A stretch of DNA of 64,000 nt, taken from assembly GCA_965215925.1 (NCBI GenBank), contig CBDCEQ010000003.1, positions 1,426,001-1,490,000 on the forward strand. The letters run 5' to 3'. This stretch comes from JAAXGI01 sp965215925. Lineage in GTDB: Bacteria; Gemmatimonadota; Gemmatimonadetes; Longimicrobiales; Gaopeijiaceae. The notes beneath the pieces were generated by a model that saw only the letters and a list, made by a program, of their open reading frames with translations, was not told where the DNA came from and ran no database searches. The position numbers and the translations under genes were made by a program. Shown piece by piece: positions 46,115-53,842 of the stretch; position 1 is the stretch's first letter, and each line of letters begins with the position of its first letter.

Positions 46115-47380
46115 CTATTCGGTCTCCGCGAGACGCTCTACCTCCGATAACCTAGGCTCGATCGGCTCACCGAGTTCGAAGGTGGAGCGAGCCGCTTCAG
46201 CCGTCTTGAGTCCGTTTCCTGTGATACAGAGAATCGTCGGTCCGTCGTCCCTCATTCTCCGGCCCTTTGCCATCTTGGCTGCCGCAGCGACTGCGACTCC
46301 ACCAGCGGTCTCCGTGAACACGCCTTCGAGCGTGGCGAGAAGCCTGATGCCCTCTACGATCTCAGGGTCAGAGGCCGCGGCGCCCCAACCTCCCGTTTCC
46401 CGCATCGTAGCCAGAGCAAAAACGCCGTCAGCAGGGTTTCCGATCGCCAGGGATCTCGCGATGGTCGCGGGCTCCCTAATCGGCATGATTCGTTCTTGGC
46501 CACCCTCCAGCGCCGAAATGATGGGACCGCACCCCGCCGCTTGCGCACCGAAGAATCGGGGCTCTTCTCCACCATCGACCAGTCCTACCTCTCTCAGCTC
46601 TTTGAACGACTTACGGAGTTTGGTTATCAGCGATCCTCCGGCCATTGGCGCCACGACGTTCGCAGGGACTGTCCAACCTAGCTGCTCAGCGATTTCGAAT
46701 CCCATCGTCTTGGAACCTTCGCTGTAGTAGGCTCTCAGGTTCACATTCACGATTCCCCACGCGAATCGGTCCGCAACCTCTGCACACAGTCGGTTCACGT
46801 CGTCGTACACACCTCGGATGCGAACCAACCTGACACCGTGTACGCCGGTCGCAACAATTTTCTCAGCTTCGAGGTCCTCAGGAATGAAGATCCATGCGCA
46901 GAGCCCCGCTGTAGCCGCCTGGGCCGCCACCGAGTTCGCCAGATTCCCTGTCGATGCACAACCGACGACCTCGATCCCAAACTCCTTTGCGCTCTGCAAG
47001 GCGGTCGCGACAACCCGATCCTTGAAGGACTGAGTTGGGTGGTTCGAAGAATCCACCTTTAGCCACAGATCCTGAATTCCGAGTGCATCCCCTAGCCTCG
47101 GGGCGGGAAGGAGCGGGGTCCACCCGACTCCCTTGCCACGACTGGGCTCTTCAGCGACGGGAAGCAACTCGCGATATCGCCATAGGTCGGTCGGGCGTTC
47201 TGCGATCTTTTCGGCTGTCAACTCACCCCGGAGGCCCTCAAGCTCATAGACAACCTCGAGGGGACCGAAGCACTCCTCGCAGACATGATTTGGACCTGCC
47301 TCGGCCACCGTTTGGCAGATCCGGCACCTGAGCGCATCCAGGCTCGCTGACACCCTCGGCTGGCCTGTAACTTTATTCAT
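46115..47380 (-). CDS. Threonine synthase-like PLP enzyme
   Basis: This 421-residue fold-type II enzyme has an N-terminal Zn-ribbon-like part (CRICQTVAEAGPNHVCEECF), the PLP Lys in NHPTQSFKDRVVATAL, CASTGNLANSV and VAPMAGGSLITKLRK. The family uses O-phosphohomoserine to make threonine. In the sulfur-carrier cluster it could instead use an O-phosphorylated acceptor with a thiocarboxylate carrier, as related enzymes do. Sequence alone does not decide; threonine synthase is the default. Confidence 0.8.
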   Translation of the reverse strand: MNKVTGQPRVSASLDALRCRICQTVAEAGPNHVCEECFGPLEVVYELEGLRGELTAEKIAERPTDLWRYRELLPVAEEPSRGKGVGWTPLLPAPRLGDALGIQDLWLKVDSSNHPTQSFKDRVVATALQSAKEFGIEVVGCASTGNLANSVAAQAATAGLCAWIFIPEDLEAEKIVATGVHGVRLVRIRGVYDDVNRLCAEVADRFAWGIVNVNLRAYYSEGSKTMGFEIAEQLGWTVPANVVAPMAGGSLITKLRKSFKELREVGLVDGGEEPRFFGAQAAGCGPIISALEGGQERIMPIREPATIARSLAIGNPADGVFALATMRETGGWGAAASDPEIVEGIRLLATLEGVFTETAGGVAVAAAAKMAKGRRMRDDGPTILCITGNGLKTAEAARSTFELGEPIEPRLSEVERLAETE

Positions 47381-47484
47381 CTACTGTTCCCCTCCGGGCC
47401 ATGCTCGCTCTTCCTGGCGCTTGTCTAAAGACAGGCCGGCCCTCCGGGCTCCTTGTTTCCCAAAGCGATTCAGGCACCGAAATG

Positions 47485-47521
47485 AAAAGAGCCCTGACCT
47501 CCCTTGGGAAGGCCGGGGCTC
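47485..47521 (-). terminator. Terminator-like hairpin upstream of the threonine synthase-like gene
   Basis: GAGCCC...CCTTCCC pairs with GGGAGGTCAGGGCTC on the minus strand around a short loop, then TTTTC. It lies 105 bases before the start codon, so it may end the upstream transcript or serve as an attenuator. Confidence 0.7.
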
Positions 47522-47716
47522 GTTCGGCTCGTGAAATCCTCCCGCTACTGCTGGTTCCCTCCGGACACGAGCGTCCCCGTTTCACCTTCCCTCAATGGGA
47601 AAGTCGTCATACGACAACGGCACATGTACCTAGGCGAAAGGACAGTCTTCAGCATCCCGAGAACTCGTCAGCAGCAGTGATCAAGGTAGAAGACGGTATG
47701 CGCCGTGGTCGGGGCC

Positions 47717-47744
47717 GTCAAGGCCCTCGCGCGAGGGCCTTGAC
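47717..47744. repeat. 28-bp perfect palindrome
   Basis: GTCAAGGCCCTCGC followed by its exact reverse complement. It lies past the true stop of the polysaccharide-export gene. It can form a 14-bp hairpin on either strand, but no T-run follows. Confidence 0.85.
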
Positions 47745-47846
47745 TCCCCAGGCCGTATGAAAAGTGACCGGGACCGGGCAGACCGGCGAGCGGAATAGCA
47801 GTGCGGGAAGAAAGGGACCAAACGCGATGCGGGCAACGCCTGAGCA

Positions 47847-48640
47847 TCAATTCCGGAAGATCCGGTAACCGAACACGGCGGTCGAGACACCGGCGAGGGT
47901 CCACCGAGCAACGTTACCCCAGTAGAATTCCAGAAGTTTCCGGTCTGCGGGGGCAAGAAGATCTGATCACCACCCCTCAGATTCAACTGGTCGAGGGTCC
48001 GGCCCTCAGTCAACAAATCCCTGACCTCGCTACCGTCCCAAAGAACGTCTCCCGCCCGCTCGATGCGGATCTCCTCCAGAGCTGCGGTCTGACCCGGCCC
48101 CCCAGCGAGCATCAAGGCCTCGCTAATCAACATATCCGCAGGCGCCGTGTAGAAACCTGGCGCCCCGACCGCGCCCTGGATAGACACGCGGATTTCAGAA
48201 GTTGCCTGCACCATTGGAGCCTGGATGAATCGGGACAGTTCACGGGTGAGATGCAACTCAAGCTCCGAGCGTAACACACCGTTAAGAGGTATGGCCCCAA
48301 TCGTGGGGAGCGTGATCCTCGGCCCAGGCTCGACTGGAAGCGTAGGAGGGATTCCCGATTCGCCTGTTACGGTGAGTCTGATCTGGTCTCCGAGGCGGAA
48401 ATCGCCTTCGTTCAGCCGTCCTTGGATCAGTTCGGCGTCCCTCTCGGCACCATCCCGGATCCGACCACTGTATCCGCCAGAATTCGCTATTTGTCCAAGA
48501 TCATCCAGAAGCCGCTCTAGCTCGGCACGCTCCATCGTCAGTCCTTGAGGATTCCAGACGTCAGGGGGCTGACCATGAATGGGGAGGACGAAACAAGCAA
48601 GTAGCGTCGCGGCTAGCGAGAGGGCCTTGATCATAGTCAT
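47847..48640 (-). pseudogene. Polysaccharide export outer-membrane protein (Wza/SLBB type), frameshifted near the 3' end
   Basis: The frame from 48640 encodes a signal peptide (MTMIKALSLAATLLACFVLPIHG), a poly-export domain (FRLGDQIRLTVTGESG, EPGPRITLPTIGAIPL) and an SLBB domain (VSIQGAVGAPGFYTAPADMLISEALMLAGG) up to FLPPQTG. Near 47938 another frame continues KLLEFYWGNVARWTLAGVST to FGYRIFRN and stops at 47847-47849, a natural C-terminal membrane-type ending. A one-base indel would join them; otherwise translation runs to 47681 through unrelated sequence. It would export exopolysaccharide, though no partner genes are visible. Confidence 0.82.
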
Positions 48641-49019
48641 AGTCTACCGTTCGGTGTAGGTTGAGTTCCGAGCCCACCAAGGAACGAGGGATGCTGGAGA
48701 ATGTCTGAAATGTAGTGTGGCAAGGATGCGACGATCCTTTGCTTCAGCGCATCAGTAATAGGGTGCCTCCAAAGATACTCCCGTAGCAGTTAGTTGGGGT
48801 CGTTACGGACGGTGGCCAGTGACGACACCAGCACTTGTCCCTTGTCCTGCCTGTGCGTTGAATAGGCTCCTCCTCAGCACGTTTCATGCATGTTTCCGCC
48901 CCAACAATGATCAACTGCGCAGGTCCCGCCCGGGGGAATCAATCCACAGTCTGGGCAATAACCTCACCTGCCACGGCCAATGTACTCTTTTGCACTCTTT
49001 CGAACCGGGCTACCACCCC
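48641..49019. other. Divergent intergenic region between the export gene and the lasso cyclase
   Basis: 379 bases with promoters presumably facing both ways. AAGGAT-6 bases-ATCCTT at 48722-48739 is a small inverted repeat and possible operator. No clear -10/-35 pair is assigned. The cyclase frame is open over the last 201 bases but shows no protein-like motif there. Confidence 0.5.
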
Positions 49020-51224
49020 ATGAGTGACACCGCGAACAGCGCAGGCACTCCGCTTGTCGTGTTGATCAACGATGACGAGTGGACGACACGGTCTTTGGCG
49101 AGCATCCTCAAGCCGAAGGGCTATGCAGTGCTGATGGCGTACAGCGGAAGGCAGGCGGTCTCACTTGCGTCGAAGGTCCAGCCGGACATGCTCCTCGTCG
49201 GCCTACGTCTGTCGGATATCACTGGCATCGATCTCTGCGCACGGCTGAGGGAGCTCCCCACCATCAGGCCAAGCACGCCGATCCTCATATTCACCTCCGG
49301 CCCTTTTCGGAAACAGGACGAGCTGCGCGGGTTTCGCGCCGGAGCATGGGGGATGCTGGCTCCACCCTTCGATTCTGAGGAACTGCTGCTACGGCTGGAC
49401 CCCCCAGCTCAAATGGGGGTCGGGCTCGGGCAGATCGCGGTCAGAGGAGAGCTTTTGGTCGTCGCCGACGCCATCATCTACTACCGCAAAGACCTCTTGG
49501 CGCGGTTGGCGACAAACGGGATTCGGCCCCCCAACTCGGCACCGTCCGACGCGGATCTCATCCTGATGGCGTACGAGGCCTGGGGTGAGGACTGTCCCGA
49601 GCAGCTAGAGGGAGACTTCGCGTTTCTCGTCTGGAACGAGGCAGACCAGACAGGCTTCGCCGCCGCCGATTTCGCCGCCGCACGCACCCTGTTCTTCGCT
49701 CAGGCGGGCGAGTGTCTCGCCTTGGCGACGTCCCACCGGGCCGTTTCCGCTCACCCGGGCGTTGGCAGACGGCTGAACCTGGCCCACATCGGAGAGATCG
49801 CGGCTGGGTTTTGGGCCGGAGGTGATGAAACTTGCTACGTGGGAGTTCGACGGCTCTTACCTGGCCATTCGTTAGCTTGGAGGCAGAACGCCGGACCTAG
49901 GGTGTGGGCCCACTGGCGATTGCCGAACGCAACAGCCCGTCCCAAACCCTCGTTCGAAGACGGAGCTCGGATCCTCCGCGACCTCCTGGTTGACGCGGTC
50001 GGTGAGCGGATGTGCGTCGACCAGCCGACAGTTGTTTGGATGAGCGGAGGTTGGGACTCCACGGCAGTCTTCGGGGCGGGCCAGGAATGGTTGCGACGAT
50101 CCGGCGCGGGCGCTCCGGATCGGCTCCGTCCAGTATCCATGAGCTATCCCGAGGGCGATCCCGGCCGCGAGGACGAATGGATCTCCGAGGTGGCGGACTT
50201 CTGGAAAGTTACGCCCCGATGGGTGCGTGCGGATGAGATACCCGTGTTGGCAGACGCACGGAGTGGGGCTGGACCACGCGACGAACCGTGGTCACATCCG
50301 TTTGAGCACTGGAACCGCGCACTCGCGAGTGCCTCGAGCGGAGTCGCCGCGACCGCCGCTCTTTGTGGCAACGGTGGAGACCAGCTGTTTTCCGGGCCCT
50401 TCGGGCAGTTCTCAGACTTGTTCTGGACGGGACGGTGGAGCACGCTTCGGCGCGAGTGGAAGGAACGCCACGGGAGTGGCTTTAGGAACTTCGTTCGCGC
50501 CGGGGTATTGCCGGGCCTGCCGCGCTACGCTTACGACCTGGCGACAGCGGCTCGACTCGGGCGCCGACTTCATCACTACCTCGATCGGTCTCTTCCGTCG
50601 TGGTTCAACGATTCGTTCGTTCTCGAAGCAGACCTGATGGAGAGGCAACGCGACGAGCGGCGTTGGTCCAGTCCAGGAAGGGCCGCGTTTTCGGAGATGG
50701 AGTTCTATTTCACCACCGCGTACTCGGCCAGGGTGTCATCAGCCGTCAGAGGATTCGCGCTCGATGGGGGCCTGGACCTCCGATCACCGCTTTTGGACAA
50801 GCGGGTCGTACAGTTCGCAGCGACACGTCCGTCGCACGAGCGATCGAAAGGGCTGGAGACCAAGCGTCTCCTCAGAGAATCCATGAAGGGGCTTCTGCCA
50901 GAGAACGTGCTCGCGCCGAGGCCAAGAAAAACCGGACTCACACTGGCGTTCTTTGATCGCGGGATGAGGGCCGGCCTGCGGCGGGCGCTGGATGGCATGG
51001 GTCCTTCGATGCGGTTGTCCGAACTTGGAATCGTCGAGTCGACCGAGTTCGCTAGGGCAGCGCAGAGCTACTTGCAATCTTCGGACTCACCATCAGGGTT
51101 GGGCATCTACCTCACTCTGCAGACGGAACTCTGGCTTCAGGAGCAGGACAAGGTAGAAGAGAATCTACCCAAGCGTGTGGTACGTCAGAGGATAGCGGCC
51201 GTCGGACCAACCGTGGTTACATAG
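49020..51224 (+). CDS. Lasso-peptide cyclase (asparagine-synthetase fold) with N-terminal pseudo-receiver domain
   Basis: A 734-residue protein. Residues 10-125 form a response-regulator receiver fold (LVVLINDDEW acidic pair at 18-19, Thr92, GAWGMLAPPF), but the phosphoacceptor Asp is Gly61 (MLLVGLRLSD) and the conserved Lys is Pro115. From about 150 a truncated class II amidotransferase-like part follows (DADLILMAYEAWGEDCPEQL), lacking the usual N-terminal Cys region. The synthetase domain has the ATP-binding SGGWDST (about 341-347) and LDLRSPLLDKRVV. In lasso pathways this enzyme adenylates the Asp/Glu side chain and forms the macrolactam. Precursor, B1 and B2 genes follow. ATG at 49020 is chosen by domain start; its ribosome-binding site is weak. 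Confidence 0.85.
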   Translation: MSDTANSAGTPLVVLINDDEWTTRSLASILKPKGYAVLMAYSGRQAVSLASKVQPDMLLVGLRLSDITGIDLCARLRELPTIRPSTPILIFTSGPFRKQDELRGFRAGAWGMLAPPFDSEELLLRLDPPAQMGVGLGQIAVRGELLVVADAIIYYRKDLLARLATNGIRPPNSAPSDADLILMAYEAWGEDCPEQLEGDFAFLVWNEADQTGFAAADFAAARTLFFAQAGECLALATSHRAVSAHPGVGRRLNLAHIGEIAAGFWAGGDETCYVGVRRLLPGHSLAWRQNAGPRVWAHWRLPNATARPKPSFEDGARILRDLLVDAVGERMCVDQPTVVWMSGGWDSTAVFGAGQEWLRRSGAGAPDRLRPVSMSYPEGDPGREDEWISEVADFWKVTPRWVRADEIPVLADARSGAGPRDEPWSHPFEHWNRALASASSGVAATAALCGNGGDQLFSGPFGQFSDLFWTGRWSTLRREWKERHGSGFRNFVRAGVLPGLPRYAYDLATAARLGRRLHHYLDRSLPSWFNDSFVLEADLMERQRDERRWSSPGRAAFSEMEFYFTTAYSARVSSAVRGFALDGGLDLRSPLLDKRVVQFAATRPSHERSKGLETKRLLRESMKGLLPENVLAPRPRKTGLTLAFFDRGMRAGLRRALDGMGPSMRLSELGIVESTEFARAAQSYLQSSDSPSGLGIYLTLQTELWLQEQDKVEENLPKRVVRQRIAAVGPTVVT

Positions 51225-51299
51225 CCGCGGTTGTCTAGAAGCATGCTGGGAAATCGGCTCGGTGGGCATGGAACCTGCACTGTAGTGGCTTGCAAGTGG

Positions 51300-51328
51300 T
51301 TGAGGTAGGAATCTGGGCGTGGTATGAT
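51300..51328 (+). promoter_or_regulatory. Sigma-70-type promoter for the lasso precursor
   Basis: TTGAGG, 17 bases, TATGAT: a good -35/-10 pair placed 28 bases before the precursor ATG. It would allow the precursor to be made at higher level than the upstream cyclase. Confidence 0.65.
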
Positions 51329-51355
51329 TCATTACACTTTGGAGGGCACCGACAA

Positions 51356-51508
51356 ATGTACTCGAAACCCAAGTTGGAACGTTTTGGGGATCTCCGCGCG
51401 CTGACGCGGCTAGGTTTCGAATCGAGGGCTGGCGACGGACTCTGGGCGTTCTCGCAGAACGATCAGTTTCTCATTCAGGAAGGCGGCGGTGGTCCCTCTC
51501 TTTCATAG
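51356..51508 (+). CDS. Lasso-peptide precursor (A protein)
   Basis: A 50-residue peptide. The leader fits the lasso consensus YxxPxLxxxGxxxxxT exactly: Tyr2, Pro5, Leu7, Gly11 and Thr17 (MYSKPKLERFGDLRALTR). With the conserved Thr at -2, the core starts at Leu19 and Asp27 is residue 9, giving a nine-residue ring (LGFESRAGD). The tail GLWAFSQNDQF and beyond ends in GGGGPSLS with a C-terminal Ser, a possible phosphorylation site for the kinase encoded downstream. GGAGGG lies 9 bases before the ATG. An alternative start of the core at Gly20 would give an eight-residue ring. Confidence 0.92.
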   Translation: MYSKPKLERFGDLRALTRLGFESRAGDGLWAFSQNDQFLIQEGGGGPSLS

Positions 51509-51553
51509 TGTTCGTAGGGCATCACCAGCCTGAAGGCCGTGAGTTCCACAGGT

Positions 51554-51571
51554 CCCGCCGGTTGCGGCGGG
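51554..51571 (+). other. Hairpin between lasso precursor and B1 genes
   Basis: CCCGCC and GGCGGG pair around a six-base loop in the short gap after the precursor stop. There is no T-run. It may stabilise the precursor mRNA or partly terminate, lowering B1/B2 expression relative to the precursor. Confidence 0.5.
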
Positions 51572-51596
51572 GCTCTCACACAGCAGGCTCACCACC

Positions 51597-51863
51597 ATGC
51601 GGCTTCCGGCACCCAATCCGTCGGTAATTTTCAAACAGCTACCCGACGGGGCGGTGCTGTATTGCAGTGAGAGCGAAGTTTACTTCGGTCTGAACGAACT
51701 TGGTGTCGCGATTTGGGAGTCCCTGCCGCCGACGTTGCATTCACTCGACGACTTGGTGGCGACCATCAACACTCGGTTTCCAACAGCGGATCTGGATACT
51801 GTACGAGCCGATGCAGTCGAGTTCATCGAGAGCTTGGCGGAAAGCGGCCTGGTCGAGTCCTGA
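51597..51863 (+). CDS. Lasso B1 protein, PqqD-like leader-binding domain
   Basis: This 88-residue protein has the PqqD/RRE pattern: IFKQLPDGAVLYCSESEVYFGLNELGVAIWESL followed by helices ending DAVEFIESLAESGLVES. Such RiPP recognition elements bind the precursor leader and present it to the B2 peptidase and cyclase. Its stop overlaps the reading frame of B2. Confidence 0.93.
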   Translation: MRLPAPNPSVIFKQLPDGAVLYCSESEVYFGLNELGVAIWESLPPTLHSLDDLVATINTRFPTADLDTVRADAVEFIESLAESGLVES

Positions 51864-51971
51864 AGACCGAGCACTGGCGCGCGCTTCTCAGGGTGGGACC
51901 GCGCGGTTGGGTCGAATTGCTGGAAGCGCAGCTGTGGGTGCTTTGGGCGCAGCTCCTGGTTGCTCTCCTGC

Positions 51972-51975
51972 CTAG
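51972..51975. repeat. CTAG target duplication of the IS1182-like element, left copy
   Basis: CTAG lies outside the left inverted repeat and matches 53482-53485. It also supplies the TAG stop of the transposase on the minus strand. Confidence 0.88.
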
Positions 51976-53393
51976 CAGACCGTGGAAGAAAGGGGGTTGC
52001 AGGCCGCCGGGTGGGTGAGGGGGATCAGCACGGAGGCGGGGCTGACCTTGTGGCTACGGCGGGTGTTGCGGCCTGAAGAGGCGACAATGGGGCCAAGAAG
52101 GCCAAACGGACGGCAAGAGAGGCGAATCATGTGCAGGACGGCGGTGCTGACGTGGCATGCGAGCGCCGCTTGCGCCGTGGCGAGGCCCTGCAGACCGCGC
52201 GGGGTGCCAAAGCCGTACCGCTTGCGCATGAGAAGCCCGAGGTTGAAGGCGGCGGCCTGAATCAGGATCCGTTTTCGAATCTCCTCCCGCCCGCGGACGT
52301 GGACGCGGCGCAGCCCTCCGGTCACGAGCAGGTGCGCGAACCCCCGCTCCACCTTCTCGCCCCGCTGGCGCAGCAGCTCTTTCCCCCGGTTGCCCTGGAT
52401 CCGCCGGCGGTTGTCATAGGTCGGCTTCTGCGCGTCCCGGTTCCGCTTCCACTTCCGGCGGCCGCGGTTGGGCTCGCTCACGTAGCTCCGCAGCCCGCGG
52501 TCCTGCACACCCGTCATCGTCTGGTTCGAGTGGTAGCCCTTGTCGGCCACCACTTCCCTCGGCTCCACCTCTATCTCCGCCAGTTGCCGCTGCGCCTCGT
52601 CCAGCGTGTTCGGCAGCGAGGCGGTGTCTCCCCCCTCCATCGTCTGCACCGTCACGGCCACGACCGCGCCGGTCTCCATGTCGACCGCCTGCTCGAACTT
52701 GTGCGCCAGGCCGGTCCTGCCGTCCTTCATCTTCGTGATCCGCGCCTCCGGGTCGTGCGGATGCGCCCACTCCCGGTTCGAGCCCTTCTTCGGACGCTTC
52801 CGGTCCAGCTTCGCGAGGTCTTGCCGCGTCGGCGTCTCGATCCCGGACGCCCGCGCCACCTCCTCCAGCCACTCCTCGTAGCCCTTCCCGTCGTCGCGCC
52901 GCACGATCGAGCGCATCGCCGCGTTCGCCTCCAGCGTCGTCGAGTCCACGCCCAGCGTCTTGCCGCTCAGAAGACCCGACGCCTGCACCACCTCCAGCAC
53001 CCGGCTGAACACCGCCGCGTGCGCTTCCACGCTCAGCCGCTTCCTCGTCTTCGACAGGCCCGAATGCTCCGGCGGGTTCCTCTCCAGCCCGTATCCGAGA
53101 AACTCACGCAGTGAAATCGAGTCCCCACACCGCCACGCAATCCCCCGCTCCGAGCCGATCCCTTCCAGATACCCCACCAGCAGCATCCGAAAATACACCC
53201 CGGGCGGTATGCCCGGCCGACCCCGCTTCTCCGCATAGAACTCGCGGCACGTCTCCTCCGCGAACTCGTCGAAACCCTCCTCCTCAAGCAGCCTGTTCAG
53301 TGCACGGTAGAAGGGGTTGCCCAGCGCGCGAATCTCGCTCGCCGCCACGAACAACTCCTGTTGCCGCCCCTTGCCCCGCTTGCCTATCGCCAT
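51972..53393 (-). CDS. IS1182-family transposase
   Basis: This 473-residue DDE transposase has the IS4/IS5-superfamily N-terminal region (YFRMLLVGYLEGIGSERGIAWRC), first Asp in TLGVDSTTLEANAAM, second in REVVADKGYHSNQ and Glu in KVERGFAHLL. The last codons run through the inverted repeat, and the final TAG is made from the flanking CTAG, so the stop codon comes from the target site. It may move this element. Confidence 0.93.
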   Translation of the reverse strand: MAIGKRGKGRQQELFVAASEIRALGNPFYRALNRLLEEEGFDEFAEETCREFYAEKRGRPGIPPGVYFRMLLVGYLEGIGSERGIAWRCGDSISLREFLGYGLERNPPEHSGLSKTRKRLSVEAHAAVFSRVLEVVQASGLLSGKTLGVDSTTLEANAAMRSIVRRDDGKGYEEWLEEVARASGIETPTRQDLAKLDRKRPKKGSNREWAHPHDPEARITKMKDGRTGLAHKFEQAVDMETGAVVAVTVQTMEGGDTASLPNTLDEAQRQLAEIEVEPREVVADKGYHSNQTMTGVQDRGLRSYVSEPNRGRRKWKRNRDAQKPTYDNRRRIQGNRGKELLRQRGEKVERGFAHLLVTGGLRRVHVRGREEIRKRILIQAAAFNLGLLMRKRYGFGTPRGLQGLATAQAALACHVSTAVLHMIRLSCRPFGLLGPIVASSGRNTRRSHKVSPASVLIPLTHPAACNPLSSTVC

Positions 53394-53481
53394 CCCCGCC
53401 CTCCATGGCTGAGACCCCGGTTCGCCTGTAATCTAAATCACTTCTTATCGACGCTGCGGGTAGGAGTTTTTCCACGGGCTG
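51976..53481 (-). mobile_element. IS1182-like insertion sequence (1506 bp)
   Basis: Ends CAGACCGTGGAAGAA and (reverse complement of the right end) CAGCCCGTGGAAAAA match at 13 of 15 positions. CTAG at 51972-51975 and 53482-53485 is the target duplication, and the target is a palindrome. One transposase gene fills the element. It lies inside the lasso B2 gene in the opposite orientation. Intact ends and frame suggest a recent insertion. Confidence 0.92.
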
Positions 53482-53485
53482 CTAG
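53482..53485. repeat. CTAG target duplication of the IS1182-like element, right copy
   Basis: CTAG lies directly outside the right inverted repeat. Confidence 0.88.
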
Positions 53486-53842
53486 GGGACGCCTCGTCTC
53501 CGTAGCCCCACCGGTAACCAGAGAGCCGCCGGGTCCAACCAACCTAACAACTCAAGCCAATCACTTTGCGTCGGTGGTGCGGCGAGTGTGTCGGTACGGC
53601 CTCACCCGGCCTGAATGTCTCGTGCGGTCGATCGCACTCCAACGGATGCTCAGCTTTCATGGAGTCTCAGGTAGTCGTGTACGCTTTGGAGTGAGACACC
53701 GCGAAGGCACCTTTGAGTCCCATGCGTGGGTCGAGTGCGGGAACTAGGTCATCGGGGAGGACCTACTGCATATCCGGAGCTTCACCCCGCTCGAAAAACT
53801 CTCGATCTCCGGCCTGCCTCCCCAGTATTGAACCGAGGCGAG

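Larger units (their letters stand above)
51859..53831 (+). pseudogene. Lasso B2 leader peptidase (transglutaminase-like), interrupted by an IS and a TAG
   Basis: The 5' part encodes TEHWRALLRVGPRGWVELLEAQ and a hydrophobic region; the 3' part encodes RPECLVRSIALQRMLSFHG (catalytic Cys) and FESHAWVECGN (catalytic His). Removing the IS (51976-53481) and one CTAG joins them in frame through LLPRGRLVSVA. A TAG at 53745-53747 then ends translation after ECGN, while the same frame continues VIGEDLLHIRSFTPLEKLSI to TGA at 53829-53831, a typical B2 ending. The start is unclear; CTG at 51859 overlapping the B1 stop is the simplest choice. Unless it is suppressed or replaced in trans, leader removal is lost. 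Confidence 0.88.

Noticed and set aside
47522..47640. T-box leader upstream of the threonine synthase-like gene
   Set aside because: No AGGGUGGNACCGCG element is present; only a terminator-like hairpin can be supported.
48819..49019. Extra 67 N-terminal residues of the lasso cyclase
   Set aside because: The frame is open but the residues look non-coding and the receiver fold begins right after the ATG at 49020.
52131..53114. 327-codon plus-strand frame
   Set aside because: It is antisense to the IS1182 transposase, Arg/Leu/Pro-rich, has no recognisable motif, and arises from the GC-rich third-position bias of the real gene.
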